A stretch of 64,000 nt of DNA from Burkholderiales bacterium PBB6 (GCA_002255925.1 NKIH01000001.1:558001-622000), one strand, 5' to 3'. Shown: positions 8,544 through 17,377, numbered from the stretch's first letter. The notes: a model not told the origin generated them from the sequence alone. Numbers and translations: made by a program.

Positions 8544-9101
8544 GTGAGCAACACCACCACCCTCAACACCACCACCCAGCGCTACAGCGGCGTGGCCATT
8601 GCCCTGCACTGGCTGCTGGCGCTGGCCATCGTGGGCGCGTTTGGCGTCGGCATCTACATGACCGATCTGCCCATGTCGCCTGCCCGCCTGAAGCTCTACA
8701 ACTGGCACAAGTGGGCTGGCGTGACGATCCTGGCGCTGTCGGCTGCCCGCCTGCTGTGGCGCCTCACGCACCGCCCGCCGGCTGACGTGCCGGGCCCGCG
8801 CTGGCAGCAAGTGGCTGCCCACGGCACCCACCACCTGCTCTACGTGCTGTTCTTCGCCGTGCCGCTGGTGGGCTGGGCTTACAGCTCGGCAGCCGGCTAC
8901 CCCATCGTCTGGTTCGGCGTGCTGCCGCTGCCTGATTTCGTGCCGAAGGACAAGGCGCTGGCCGAGCTGATCAAGCCTTGGCACGAGACGCTGGCCTGGG
9001 CCATGGCCCTGCTGGTGCTGATGCACATTGCAGCCGCCCTGAAGCACCACTTCATCGACCGCGATGGCCTGATCAACCGCATGCGTTTTGGCGGCCGTTG
9101 A
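8544..9101 (+). CDS. Cytochrome b561 family di-haem membrane protein
   Basis: 185 aa from the GTG at 8544, preceded by AAGGAAG; an upstream in-frame ATG at 8469 has no ribosome site and adds non-family residues. Four transmembrane helices are visible with the haem-ligand histidines in AIALHWLLA (helix 1), LYNWHKWAG (helix 2), HGTHHLLYVLFFAVPL (helix 3) and ALLVLMHIAAALKHH (helix 4). The family moves electrons across or within the inner membrane from the ubiquinol pool. Directly downstream come three YceI-family periplasmic proteins, the standard b561-YceI partnership; YceI proteins bind polyisoprenoids such as ubiquinone. Confidence 0.93.
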   Translation: MSNTTTLNTTTQRYSGVAIALHWLLALAIVGAFGVGIYMTDLPMSPARLKLYNWHKWAGVTILALSAARLLWRLTHRPPADVPGPRWQQVAAHGTHHLLYVLFFAVPLVGWAYSSAAGYPIVWFGVLPLPDFVPKDKALAELIKPWHETLAWAMALLVLMHIAAALKHHFIDRDGLINRMRFGGR

Positions 9102-9144
9102 ACCCCGCGCCGCCCGCAGCCCAACCATTCAAGGTGAACCACCC

Positions 9145-9732
9145 ATGACCGTTTCTTCCAACACCCGTTTCCTGCAACGCAGCCTGGCCGCCGGCCTGCT
9201 GGCCTTGCTCACCGCTGGCGCCGCTTTTGCCCAGCAGAAGATCGTGCCGGCCCAGAGCGAAATCAGCTTCACCTCGCGCCAGATGGGCGTGCCGGTGGAC
9301 GGCAAGTTCCGCAAGTGGGACGCGCAGATCGCCTTTGATCCGAAGAAGCCCGAGGCCGGCAAGGTCAGCTTCACCATCGACACCGCCAGCGCCGCGTTCG
9401 GCGTGCCGGAAACCGATGCCGAGGTGTCCAAGCCCGCCTGGTTCAGCGTGGTCAAGTTCCCACAGGCCCTGTTCCAGTCGACCAGCATCAAGTCGACCGG
9501 CGCCGGCAAGCTGGAAGTGGCGGGCAAGTTGACCATCAAGGGCAATGTGCGTGACGTGGTGGTGCCGGTGGCACTCAGCCAAGCCGCAGGCACCACCACG
9601 GCCGCCGGCAGCTTCGTCATCAAGCGCCTCGATTTCAAGATTGGTGAAGGCGATTGGGCCGACACCTCGATGGTGGCCAACGACGTGACCGTGAAGTTCA
9701 AGCTCGCGGTCACTGGCGTGGCACCGCTCTGA
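9145..9732 (+). CDS. YceI family periplasmic protein (first of three)
   Basis: 195 aa from the ATG at 9145 (AAGGTGAACCACCC upstream). A Sec signal peptide (residues 1 to about 29, ending AAFAQQ) is followed by a YceI lipocalin-like beta-barrel. Family features are visible: QSEISFTSRQMGVPVDGKF, the internal FTID segment, FPQALFQS, and LTIKGNVRDVVVPV. YceI barrels bind isoprenoid quinones or lipids. It lies 43 bp after cytochrome b561, probably in one transcript. It is the most diverged of the three copies: it lacks the HFGTS motif that the next two share. Confidence 0.9.
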   Translation: MTVSSNTRFLQRSLAAGLLALLTAGAAFAQQKIVPAQSEISFTSRQMGVPVDGKFRKWDAQIAFDPKKPEAGKVSFTIDTASAAFGVPETDAEVSKPAWFSVVKFPQALFQSTSIKSTGAGKLEVAGKLTIKGNVRDVVVPVALSQAAGTTTAAGSFVIKRLDFKIGEGDWADTSMVANDVTVKFKLAVTGVAPL

Positions 9733-9809
9733 CGCTGCTCGCTGTTTCAACGATTCAAGCGTTTCCTTCCCACCTCTTTCTTTCACCCAACCCCTTTTCG
9801 GAGTTCCCC

Positions 9810-10379
9810 ATGAAGCCGTTCCTCTTCGCCGCAGCCCTGCTGGCCACCGCCGCCACCGCCCAAGCGCAATCCGCCACCTACGCCATCGAGCCGACGCACA
9901 CCTTCGTCACCTTCGAGATCAGCCACTTCGGCACCTCGACGAACCGCGCCCGCTTCGACAAGAAGGAAGGCACCGTGCAGCTGGACAAGGCCGCCAAGAC
10001 CGGCAAGGTTGATCTGACGATCGACATGACCGCCATCAACTCGGGCACCGGCGCGTTCGACACGCACCTGAAGAGCGCCGAAATCCTGGACGCCGCGAAG
10101 TACCCGACCGCCAAGTTCGTGGCCGACAAGTTCACCTTCAACGGTGACAAGGTTGCTGAAGTGGCTGGCCAGCTGACGCTGAAGGGCAAGACCAACCCGG
10201 TCACCCTGAAGGCCACCAACTTCAACTGCTACACCAACCCGATGTTCAAGCGCGAAGTTTGCGGCGGCGACTTCGAAGGCACGCTGACCCGCAGCCAGTT
10301 CGGCGTGGACTACGGCCTGAACTGGGGCTTCCCTGACGCCGTGCGCCTGGTCATCCAGGTCGAAGCGATCAAGCAGTAA
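9810..10379 (+). CDS. YceI family periplasmic protein (second of three)
   Basis: 189 aa from the ATG at 9810, with CGGAG at 9800-9804; the longer upstream reading into the previous gene is not needed. The signal peptide ends around TAQAQS. The mature part has the classic YceI opening (YAIEPTHTFVTFEISHFGTS), then LTIDMTAINSG, KYPTAKFVADKFTF, LTLKGKTNPVTL, and a Cys pair (FNCYTN and REVCGGDF) that is likely a disulfide in the periplasm. The same Cys pair is present in the third copy. Codon use is strongly biased to frequent codons, which suggests high expression. Confidence 0.93.
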   Translation: MKPFLFAAALLATAATAQAQSATYAIEPTHTFVTFEISHFGTSTNRARFDKKEGTVQLDKAAKTGKVDLTIDMTAINSGTGAFDTHLKSAEILDAAKYPTAKFVADKFTFNGDKVAEVAGQLTLKGKTNPVTLKATNFNCYTNPMFKREVCGGDFEGTLTRSQFGVDYGLNWGFPDAVRLVIQVEAIKQ

Positions 10380-10426
10380 AGACAGCGACGCCGGACAGGC
10401 CGGCAGGTTCATGTCACTATCGGTGC

Positions 10427-11035
10427 ATGAACCGCCGCATCCTGTGCCACCGTCAACTCGGCAAAGCCGCGCTGGCCCTCTTGGGGGCCTCCGCAGCTTT
10501 GCCGTTGATGGCCGCGCCACAGCGCTACCAACTTGACCCGGCACACAGCTTCGCCACCTTCGAGGTGATGCATTTCGGCACGTCCACTCTGCGGGGCCGG
10601 TTCGGGCCGCTCACCGGTGAGGTGATGCTGGACGTGGCGGCGGGCCGCGGCGAGGTCGGGCTGACGATCGACACCAGCCAGGTCAACACCGGGGTGCGCA
10701 TGCTCGACAGCCGCCTGTGCGCAGCGGACCTGCTCGATTGCGAGGGCTTTCCGCAGGCCTACTTTGTGGCGCGGCCCTTCGAGGTGTCGGCCGACGGCCG
10801 GGTAGCCAGCCTGCGCGGTGAGTTCACGCTGCGCGGCGTGTCAGAGGCGCTCACGCTCACGGCCATGCAGTTCGGCTGCTACACGCAGCCTGAAAGCCGC
10901 CGCCGCGTGTGCGGTGGTGATTTTGTCGGCGAGATCCGCCGCAGCCGCTTCGGCGCCACGTTCGGCTTGCCGCTGGTGGGCGACACGGTGCGGCTGGTGG
11001 TGCAGGTGGAAGGCGTGGCGGCTGAGGCGCCCTGA
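10427..11035 (+). CDS. YceI family periplasmic protein (third of three)
   Basis: 202 aa. A signal peptide (about 1-29, ending PLMAAP) precedes a YceI barrel with YQLDPAHSFATFEVMHFGTS, LTIDTSQVNTG, FPQAYFVARPF and LTLRGVSEALTL. It keeps the paired cysteines (FGCYTQ, RRVCGGDF) of the second copy and is plainly its paralogue, but has more surface Arg/Gly and fewer Lys. The start lies 47 bp after the second copy. Tandem duplication followed by divergence is the simplest explanation for the three-gene array. Confidence 0.92.
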   Translation: MNRRILCHRQLGKAALALLGASAALPLMAAPQRYQLDPAHSFATFEVMHFGTSTLRGRFGPLTGEVMLDVAAGRGEVGLTIDTSQVNTGVRMLDSRLCAADLLDCEGFPQAYFVARPFEVSADGRVASLRGEFTLRGVSEALTLTAMQFGCYTQPESRRRVCGGDFVGEIRRSRFGATFGLPLVGDTVRLVVQVEGVAAEAP

Positions 11036-11063
11036 AGCGCCCCGGGCCATCCCTCCAGCGCTG

Positions 11064-11363
11064 TCAGGATTTCGCCAGCAGGTCGAAGTGTTCCACCACC
11101 GGTGCGCCGGCAAAGAACGGGCCGACGATGGCGCGCCATTCGGCAAACGCGGGTGATTGGCGGAAGCCCACCGTGTGGTCTTCGAGCGTGTCCCAGAAGA
11201 TCTGCAGGATGTAGCGCTCGGGGCTTTCGATGCCCTTGTTCACCTTGAAGCCACGAAAGCCGGGGCTGTGCGCAATCACGGTGGTCAGGCCACGCTGGAT
11301 GGCTTCGTCAAAGGCGGCTTGCTGGCCCGCGTGAATGCGGATGTCGGCCAGTTCAAGAATCAT
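11064..11363 (-). CDS. Small Dabb/ABM-type ferredoxin-like barrel protein
   Basis: 99 aa from the ATG at 11361-11363; longer upstream readings run antisense into the aroG region. The sequence (MILELADIRIHAGQQ, HSPGFRGFKV, YILQIFWDTLEDHTVGF, FRQSPAFAEWRAIVGPFF) fits the antibiotic biosynthesis monooxygenase (ABM) dimeric alpha/beta-barrel fold, where small cytoplasmic proteins act on quinones or haem or have unknown roles. The gene converges with the YceI cluster and is divergent from aroG with 94 bp between starts. The substrate cannot be deduced. Confidence 0.82.
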   Translation of the reverse strand: MILELADIRIHAGQQAAFDEAIQRGLTTVIAHSPGFRGFKVNKGIESPERYILQIFWDTLEDHTVGFRQSPAFAEWRAIVGPFFAGAPVVEHFDLLAKS

Positions 11364-11457
11364 GGGGTGTCTCCAGCGAGGTGTGTTGGGTGGTTGCAGC
11401 CCCCGAGTTTGCCACCCGTCGATAATTGCGTTTTGCACACGCCCCACGGAGCCTTCC

Positions 11458-12603
11458 TTGAACCGTCCCGACGACTGGCAGCACGACCACGAAGTGGGTG
11501 GCGAGCGCCAAAGCCCGCCCCCGGCCACCACGCTCGACACCACCCGCGTGGACGACGTCCGCATTGGCGCTGTGCGCCCGCTGATTTCGCCGGCACTGCT
11601 GCTCGACGACCTGCCGATGCCACCGGCGTCGCAGTCGCTGGTCGAAGAGGCCCGCGCGTCGATGTCGAAGATCCTGTCGGGCGCTGATGACCGGCTGATC
11701 GTGGTGGTGGGCCCGTGCTCCATCCATGACCACGAACAGGCGCTGGCCTATGGCCGCCAGCTCAAGGCCCTGGCCGATGAGCTGAGTGGAGAGTTGCTGG
11801 TGGTGATGCGCGTGTACTTCGAGAAGCCGCGCACCACGGTCGGCTGGAAGGGCTACATCAATGACCCGCGCCTGGACGGCAGCTTCCGCATCAACGAAGG
11901 CCTGCGCCGTGCGCGCCAGTTGCTGCTGGACGTGGCCGAGCTCGGCCTGCCTGCCGGCACCGAATTCCTCGACCTGCTCAGCCCGCAGTACATCGCTGAC
12001 CTGGTGAGCTGGGGCGCGATCGGTGCCCGCACCACCGAAAGCCAGAGCCACCGCCAGCTGGCGTCGGGTCTGTCATGCCCGGTGGGCTTCAAGAACGGTA
12101 CCGATGGTGGCGTGAAGGTGGCGTCGGATGCCATCGTGGCGGCCCAGGCCTCGCACGCCTTCATGGGCATGACGAAGATGGGCCAGGCCGCGATCTTCGA
12201 GACCCGCGGCAATGCCGATTGCCACGTCATCCTGCGCGGTGGCAAGGCGCCGAACTACAGTGCCGCCGATGTGCAGGCCTGCTGCGCCGTGCTGGCCAAG
12301 AGCGGCCTGCGTGAGCAGGTGATGATCGACTTCTCGCATGCCAATTCCGAGAAGCAGCATCGCCGCCAGATCGCCGTGTGCGCCGATGTGGCGGGGCAGA
12401 TTTCGGGCGGTGAGCACCGCATCACGGGCGTGATGATCGAGAGCCACCTGCTGGAAGGTCGCCAGGATCTGGTCGAAGGCCAGTGCCCGGCCTGGGGCAT
12501 TTCGGTGACGGACGCCTGCGTGGGCTGGGAAGACACCGCGCCGATGCTGCGCCAGCTGGCGCAAGCGGTGGCCCAGCGCCGCCGCGTCAAGACATCGCCG
12601 TAA
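11458..12603 (+). CDS. aroG: 3-deoxy-7-phosphoheptulonate (DAHP) synthase, type I
   Basis: 381 aa from a TTG start at 11458 with GGAG six bases upstream; no ATG fits, because upstream ones fall in the divergent gene. The enzyme condenses phosphoenolpyruvate and erythrose 4-phosphate, the first step of aromatic amino acid synthesis, in the cytoplasm. Very high similarity to E. coli AroG is visible in VVGPCSIHD, MRVYFEKPRTTVGWKG, GAIGARTTESQ, SCPVGFKNGTDG, HVILRGGKAPNY and MIDFSHANS, which hold the PEP, E4P and metal ligands. About 35 N-terminal residues are unusually acidic and Pro-rich (QHDHEVGGERQ). The 3' end overlaps the convergent c-di-GMP gene by 17 bp. Confidence 0.95.
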   Translation: MNRPDDWQHDHEVGGERQSPPPATTLDTTRVDDVRIGAVRPLISPALLLDDLPMPPASQSLVEEARASMSKILSGADDRLIVVVGPCSIHDHEQALAYGRQLKALADELSGELLVVMRVYFEKPRTTVGWKGYINDPRLDGSFRINEGLRRARQLLLDVAELGLPAGTEFLDLLSPQYIADLVSWGAIGARTTESQSHRQLASGLSCPVGFKNGTDGGVKVASDAIVAAQASHAFMGMTKMGQAAIFETRGNADCHVILRGGKAPNYSAADVQACCAVLAKSGLREQVMIDFSHANSEKQHRRQIAVCADVAGQISGGEHRITGVMIESHLLEGRQDLVEGQCPAWGISVTDACVGWEDTAPMLRQLAQAVAQRRRVKTSP

Positions 12604-14731
12604 GCAGCTCGGTGCCGTCGTCGTAGAGCGACGGCCGGAAATCGGGGGAGCCGTGCACCGTGTCGTCGCCCATCGCCCACAGCGTGAGGCGATCGGCCGG
12701 CATCGGCTTGGCGAACAGGTAGCCCTGCAATTCATCGCAGGCCAGGCGCACCAGCGTGTCGCGCTGCTCTTCGGTTTCCACGCCCTCGGCCACCACGCGC
12801 AGGTTCAGTGCGTGGGCCATGTGGATGATGCCGTCGACGATGGCTTCGGCCTTCAGCGACGTGCCCAGCTTCATCACGAAGTGGCGGTCGATCTTCAGCT
12901 GGTGCACCGGCATTTCGCTCAGCACGGCGTAGCTGGAATATTCGGTGCCGAAGTCGTCGAGTGACAAGGTGATGCCGTCTTGCGCCAGGCGGGTCAGCAC
13001 GCGCAGCGCCGCGTCCTTGTTCTGCATGAACACCGATTCGGTGATCTCCAGCGTCAGCAAACGGCGGTCGATCTTGTGCCGGGTCACCGCGCGGTGAATG
13101 CGGTCCATCAGGTCGTCCTGCTGCAGCTGCTGCGGCGTCAGGTTCACCGACACGCGCATGCGCAGGCCCTGGTTCTGCCAGATCTGCAATTGGCGACAGG
13201 CTTCGTCCAGCACCCAGCCACCCAATGCGCCGATCAGGCCGAAGCGCTCGGCAATGGGAATGAACACGCCCGGCATCATCAGGCCGCGGGTGGGGTGGTG
13301 CCAGCGCACGAGTGCTTCCACCCCGGTGATCTGGCTGGAGTAGCCGTCGATCTTCGGCTGGTAATACAGCTCCAGCTCATGGCGGTCGAGGGCGCTGCGC
13401 AAGTCATGCTGCAGTTGCAGCTGCTCGCGCGCGTCGTGGTCCATGCTGGGCTCGAAGAACGCGAACGTCGATCCGCCGGCGCGCTTGGCCGCGTACATGG
13501 CCGCGTCGGCATTGGCGATGAGCTTTTGCGACGGGCCGTGATCGGGGTACATCACGATGCCCACCGAGCACGACAGCGTCACATGCACGCCGTTGGGCAG
13601 CACATACGGCTTGCTCACCGTATCAAGCGCGGTCTGCGCCAGCTTGCCGGCACCCAGCGTGCCGCCAGGCATTTCGGCCAGCACCAGGAATTCGTCACCA
13701 CCGATGCGCGCCACCAGGTCGGTCGGGCGGGCCGTGGCTTTGAGGCGCTGGCCAATTTCGCGCAGCACCGAGTCGCCGGCCACATGGCCGAAGGAATCGT
13801 TCACGGGCTTGAAGCCGTCGAGGTCGATGAACAGCACAGCCAGGCTGCCGGGTTCATCGCCCAGGCGGGTCAGCAATTCTTCAAGCCGCTCTTCAAACAG
13901 ATTGCGGTTGGCCAGGCGGGTCAGCGGGTCGGTCAGGGCCTGTTCACGCAGGCGCCGGTTGGCCTCGCTGAGCGAGTTGGCGAGCATGCGGTTCTGCCCA
14001 TGGGCGCGGTTGTCCACCATCACGCCGAACACGCCCAGCAGCAAGACGATGCAGCCCGCGCTGGCGGCGAGTTGAGCGGTGGTCACATCCAGCAGGCCGT
14101 TCACATTGCCCAGCGTGTCCACGAAGTGTTGCGCACCCAGGGCGATGTCTTGCGCCATGCCTGCCGTCAGGCCGAACAGCAGCGCGCCCAGCCACAGGCG
14201 GCTGTTGGCCGGGCCCATCTGGTGCCAGCGTGGGCTGAGGGCCAGCCAGGCGGCGGCCAGCGCGCCCACCACCACCACCATCGGTGGCAGCACCAGGGCC
14301 AGCCACCAGGCGCCATGGCCGGTGGGCGGTGTGCCCAGGCTGCGCAGGCCCAGCCACAGGCAAAGGCTCCACAGCAGGCCGATCTGGCCCGCCAGCAGCG
14401 TCATGCGGCCACGCGGGTGCAGCGACAGCCGCCCCGAGGCCAGCACCAGCGCGCTGGTCACCAGGCACGCGGCGGCTGACAGGCCCAGCGCCTCGGTTCG
14501 GAAGTAGAGCTCCCAGGGCAAGGCCATGGCCGAGAGGGCCGCCACCTGCGACGACCAGAGGCCGCAGGCCGTGGTGACCGTGCCTGCCAGGCCCCAGCCT
14601 AAGGTATTGATCTTGTCGCGTGAGCGGATCTTCCGCAGGCTGTGCAGCAGAAAGCCGAAGCTCAGGCCGGCCAGCAGTGCTGACAGCAGCAACGGTGCCC
14701 AGAGAAGGGAGGGGGATGAATGCGGTTCCAT
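12587..14731 (-). CDS. Membrane-anchored GGDEF-EAL c-di-GMP enzyme
   Basis: 714 aa. About seven transmembrane helices (10-240) precede a short coiled segment, a GGDEF domain (265-425) with an intact GGDEF motif at 344-348 and an RxxD inhibitory site (RPTD, 335-338), and an EAL domain (440-695) with EAL at 472-474, NLTPQQL, LDDFGTEYSS and VAEGVET. Both diguanylate cyclase and phosphodiesterase motifs look complete, apart from a Gly-to-Glu change in the DDFGTGYSS loop, so a bifunctional enzyme is possible. The membrane part has a segment (CGLWSSQVAALSAMALP) that aligns by eye with an MHYT repeat but has lost the Met-His-Tyr-Thr metal residues. It converges with aroG, overlapping 17 bp. Confidence 0.93.
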   Translation of the reverse strand: MEPHSSPSLLWAPLLLSALLAGLSFGFLLHSLRKIRSRDKINTLGWGLAGTVTTACGLWSSQVAALSAMALPWELYFRTEALGLSAAACLVTSALVLASGRLSLHPRGRMTLLAGQIGLLWSLCLWLGLRSLGTPPTGHGAWWLALVLPPMVVVVGALAAAWLALSPRWHQMGPANSRLWLGALLFGLTAGMAQDIALGAQHFVDTLGNVNGLLDVTTAQLAASAGCIVLLLGVFGVMVDNRAHGQNRMLANSLSEANRRLREQALTDPLTRLANRNLFEERLEELLTRLGDEPGSLAVLFIDLDGFKPVNDSFGHVAGDSVLREIGQRLKATARPTDLVARIGGDEFLVLAEMPGGTLGAGKLAQTALDTVSKPYVLPNGVHVTLSCSVGIVMYPDHGPSQKLIANADAAMYAAKRAGGSTFAFFEPSMDHDAREQLQLQHDLRSALDRHELELYYQPKIDGYSSQITGVEALVRWHHPTRGLMMPGVFIPIAERFGLIGALGGWVLDEACRQLQIWQNQGLRMRVSVNLTPQQLQQDDLMDRIHRAVTRHKIDRRLLTLEITESVFMQNKDAALRVLTRLAQDGITLSLDDFGTEYSSYAVLSEMPVHQLKIDRHFVMKLGTSLKAEAIVDGIIHMAHALNLRVVAEGVETEEQRDTLVRLACDELQGYLFAKPMPADRLTLWAMGDDTVHGSPDFRPSLYDDGTELLTAMS

Positions 14732-14883
14732 GGCTCAGATGGCTTTATCGGCCATCCACCGCATTCTCTCAACCCCGGAGAAGCCACGAGCGTGATACTT
14801 GCCCCGTTACACCTCTCATTTCGAGCCATTCTGCCCACACCTGCCGGGCGTTGGGCCGGATAAGCGCTGCTAGGCGCGCGCGC

Positions 14884-15123
14884 TCAGTGCAGGCCGGCGT
14901 GTGCGGGTGCCATCGCCGTGTAGCGGCCCAGCAACTCATCAATGTCTTCGGCAGACGCTTCGCTCTGCACCAGCGCTTCGGCCTGCGCGCGAAAACTCTG
15001 CGCCACCAGGCCTTCGATGAAGATGCCCTGGCGCGACGACTTGTCGACGATTTCATAACCGCCGTGGGCCGACAAATCCACAGCCAGCACAGCGAAGGTA
15101 TCCGAGTTGTAGACGAGGGTCAT
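14884..15123 (-). CDS. DUF3567 family protein
   Basis: 79 aa starting MTLVYNSDTF, the characteristic opening of the DUF3567 family (usually M-x-M/L-IYNS). Other family signatures are GGYEIVDKSSRQGIFIEG and ASAEDIDELLGRY. The family is small, cytoplasmic, confined mostly to Burkholderiales, and of unknown function. The ATG at 15121-15123 is chosen because it matches the family N-terminus; the longer open frame upstream is not conserved-looking. It lies 56 bp downstream of the DUF3108 gene on the same strand, so the two may be co-transcribed. Confidence 0.85.
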   Translation of the reverse strand: MTLVYNSDTFAVLAVDLSAHGGYEIVDKSSRQGIFIEGLVAQSFRAQAEALVQSEASAEDIDELLGRYTAMAPAHAGLH

Positions 15124-15179
15124 GCAGTGCTCCAGGGAAGGCCAGTGATGCTCCACACATGCCGCTCTTTTCCGGCATT

Positions 15180-16358
15180 TCAAGGGTGGGCTGGTGTGGT
15201 GAAAGCTGTGCTGGTGGGTGTGCCGGGCAGCTCCGCGCCACGGTCGCCCGCCCACTGCAGCAGCAAGGGCTCGCCCGAGGGCACGGGCGTGTGGCGCAGC
15301 TGCACCGGCCAGTGGCCCATCGACGGCGCCAGCCAAACCTCCACCCGCTGGTCCCAGGGGCGTGCAGGTTCGCGCAGCAGGTGCACGCAGGGCAGGGCGG
15401 TGTGCCCGGGCAATGCCAGCAACACCGGCCCCACCACCTCGAACTGCCACGCATCCAGTTGCCCGCCTGGCAGCGCCACCGGCACCACCAGGCTGTGCCC
15501 CGCCCGCAGGCGCGGCCCCATCGCCTGCGCCAGGCCGGCCAGTTGCACAAGCCAGCTGGCCCGGTCTTGCGTGCCGGCTTCGAGGCCATGGGCGGCGGTG
15601 CTGCCGGAGAAGCTCACCACCTGCTTGTCGCGCTGGAAGTTGACGGCGCGGGTGGCCCGCTCACCGCGGTGCTCCACCATGCGCAGCGGCAGCAGGCCGT
15701 CTTCGGCGCTCAGCTGGCCTTGGCTGGACCAGCCTGCGGCGGGCCGGCCGGCCAGCGTCAAGCGCCAGGCCAGGCGGTAGCTGCCGTCGGGCTGCGGTTC
15801 CCAGTCCAGCTGCGCCTGGCCGACGCGCTCGCCGCGTTGGGCTGTGTAGGCCCAGTGGCCGGCGGCGGGCAGCTGCGGCGCGGGCTGGCTGCGCTCGGCG
15901 GGCAGTGGGCGTGCTGGTTCTTTGGCTGGGGTAGTGGCTTGGGCGGGGTCTGCTGGCGCTGCTTCCGGTTCAAGCACATCGGTGGCTGGCGGTGGTGCGG
16001 GAACCGGCGCGGCGGCGGTGGCGCGGCGGGTTGGGTGCCTTGTCGGTGTTGTAGGCGCGGCAGGTACCAACGCCGGCGTTTGCTCAGCCACCGCCACTAC
16101 CAACATCGCCACGGGCGCTTCGGCATCGGCGGGTATTGCTGGCAGGTTGGCTGCCCAGCGCGCCATGCCCGGCGACAGCAACTGCCAGTGCACCACCAGC
16201 ACGGCCACCAGCAGGCCCAGTTGTGCCCAGCGCCGCGCAGGGGCTTGCTCAAGAGCACGCGCAACAGCAGACACAACAGCAGACACAACAGCGCCCCGGC
16301 CTGTGGGGCTGGTGGGGGTACGGCCTGATCGGGTGGCGAGCGGGGCCGTTCCGGGCAT
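15180..16358 (-). CDS. DUF3108 domain protein with N-terminal membrane anchor
   Basis: 392 aa. A basic N-terminus and one hydrophobic helix (about 46-62, LGLLVAVLVVHWQLL) anchor the protein. A long Pro/Ala/Thr-rich spacer (about 90-165) leads to a DUF3108 domain (about 165-385, with LDWEPQPDGSYRLAWRL and LPLRMVEHRGER). The Pro-rich arm is TonB-like in layout and suggests a protein that spans the periplasm, but the family function is unknown. The first 25 residues include a 12-bp tandem repeat in the DNA and only 32 bp separate this ATG from the divergent FAH gene; a downstream start (for example a GTG near residue 24) is possible. Confidence 0.75.
   Translation of the reverse strand: MPGTAPLATRSGRTPTSPTGRGAVVSAVVSAVARALEQAPARRWAQLGLLVAVLVVHWQLLSPGMARWAANLPAIPADAEAPVAMLVVAVAEQTPALVPAAPTTPTRHPTRRATAAAPVPAPPPATDVLEPEAAPADPAQATTPAKEPARPLPAERSQPAPQLPAAGHWAYTAQRGERVGQAQLDWEPQPDGSYRLAWRLTLAGRPAAGWSSQGQLSAEDGLLPLRMVEHRGERATRAVNFQRDKQVVSFSGSTAAHGLEAGTQDRASWLVQLAGLAQAMGPRLRAGHSLVVPVALPGGQLDAWQFEVVGPVLLALPGHTALPCVHLLREPARPWDQRVEVWLAPSMGHWPVQLRHTPVPSGEPLLLQWAGDRGAELPGTPTSTAFTTPAHP
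16262..16291. repeat. 12-bp tandem repeat, 2.5 units
   Basis: The unit CAACAGCAGACA occurs twice and then half again at 16262-16291. It falls in the first codons of the DUF3108 gene, where it encodes repeated Val-Ser-Ala, close to the divergent FAH start. It is a slippage-type repeat, not a CRISPR unit. It may be outside the true coding region if the DUF3108 gene starts further in. Confidence 0.7.
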
Positions 16359-16390
16359 CGCACAATACTGCCACCAAAATCCGGATCACC

Positions 16391-17374
16391 ATGAAACTCG
16401 CTACCTACAAGGACGGCTCGCGTGACGGGCAGCTGGTGGTCGTCTCGCGCGACCTCAGCACCGCGCACTTTGCCAACGGCATTGCCACCCGGCTGCAGCA
16501 GGTGCTGGACGACTGGAACTTCCTGTCGCCGCAGCTGCATGACCTCAGCATCACGCTCAACCATGGCAAGGCCCGGCACGCGTTCCCGTTTGATCCGGCG
16601 ATGTGCATGGCGCCGCTGCCGCGCGCCTACCAGTGGGCCGATGGCTCGGCCTACCTGAACCACGTCGAGCTGGTGCGCAAGGCGCGTGGCGCCGAAGTGC
16701 CGCAGAGCTTTTATGGTGATCCGCTGATGTACCAGGGCGGCAGCGACGACTTCCTCGGTGCCTGCGACGACGCCGTGTTCGCCAGCACCGATTGGGGCAT
16801 CGATTTCGAATCGGAAGTGGCGGTGATCACCGGTGACGTGCCGATTGGCGCCACGCCCGCCCAGGCGCTGGAAGGTGTGCGGCTGCTGATGCTGGCCAAC
16901 GACTGGAGCCTGCGCAACCTCATCCCCGACGAGCTGGCCAAGGGCTTTGGCTTCGTGCAGAGCAAGCCGGCCACCGCGTTCAGCCCGGTCGCCGTCACGC
17001 CCGACGAGCTGGGTGATGCCTGGCAGGGCGGCAAGGTGCACCTGACGCTGCAAAGCACGTGGAACGGCCGCAAGGTGGGCCAGTGCGAAGCCGGCCCGGA
17101 AATGACCTTCCACTTCGGCCAGCTGATTGCCCACCTGGCCAAGACGCGCCAGGTGCGCGCCGGCAGCATCGTGGGCTCCGGCACGGTGAGCAACAAGGAC
17201 TGGGCCAAGGGCTACAGCTGCATCGCCGAGCGCCGCGCCATCGAGACCATCGAACACGGCGCGCCCAAGACCGAATTCATGCAGTTTGGCGACACCATCC
17301 GCATCGAGATGAAAGGCCGCGATGGCCTGAGCTTGTTCGGCGCGATTGAGCAGACTGTCACTGACCCGGGTTGA
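16391..17374 (+). CDS. Fumarylacetoacetate hydrolase (FAH) family protein
   Basis: 327 aa from the ATG at 16391; the long open frame upstream is antisense to DUF3108. FAH-fold metal-binding motifs are visible: DFESEVAVITGDVP, LLMLANDWSLRN, and a GSIVGSGTVSN substrate loop. The length and N-terminal domain (MKLATYKDGSRDGQLVVVS) fit the betaproteobacterial FAH group annotated for tyrosine/homogentisate degradation, splitting C-C bonds of acylpyruvates. No maiA or hmgA neighbour is present, so the exact substrate is unproven. It is followed after 3 bp by the TraB/GumN gene in the same direction. Confidence 0.88.
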   Translation: MKLATYKDGSRDGQLVVVSRDLSTAHFANGIATRLQQVLDDWNFLSPQLHDLSITLNHGKARHAFPFDPAMCMAPLPRAYQWADGSAYLNHVELVRKARGAEVPQSFYGDPLMYQGGSDDFLGACDDAVFASTDWGIDFESEVAVITGDVPIGATPAQALEGVRLLMLANDWSLRNLIPDELAKGFGFVQSKPATAFSPVAVTPDELGDAWQGGKVHLTLQSTWNGRKVGQCEAGPEMTFHFGQLIAHLAKTRQVRAGSIVGSGTVSNKDWAKGYSCIAERRAIETIEHGAPKTEFMQFGDTIRIEMKGRDGLSLFGAIEQTVTDPG

Positions 17375-17377
17375 ACC

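Noticed and set aside
16262..16291. Possible CRISPR-like or satellite repeat
   Set aside because: Only 2.5 units of 12 bp with no spacers; simple slippage repeat. No CRISPR array was seen anywhere in the window.
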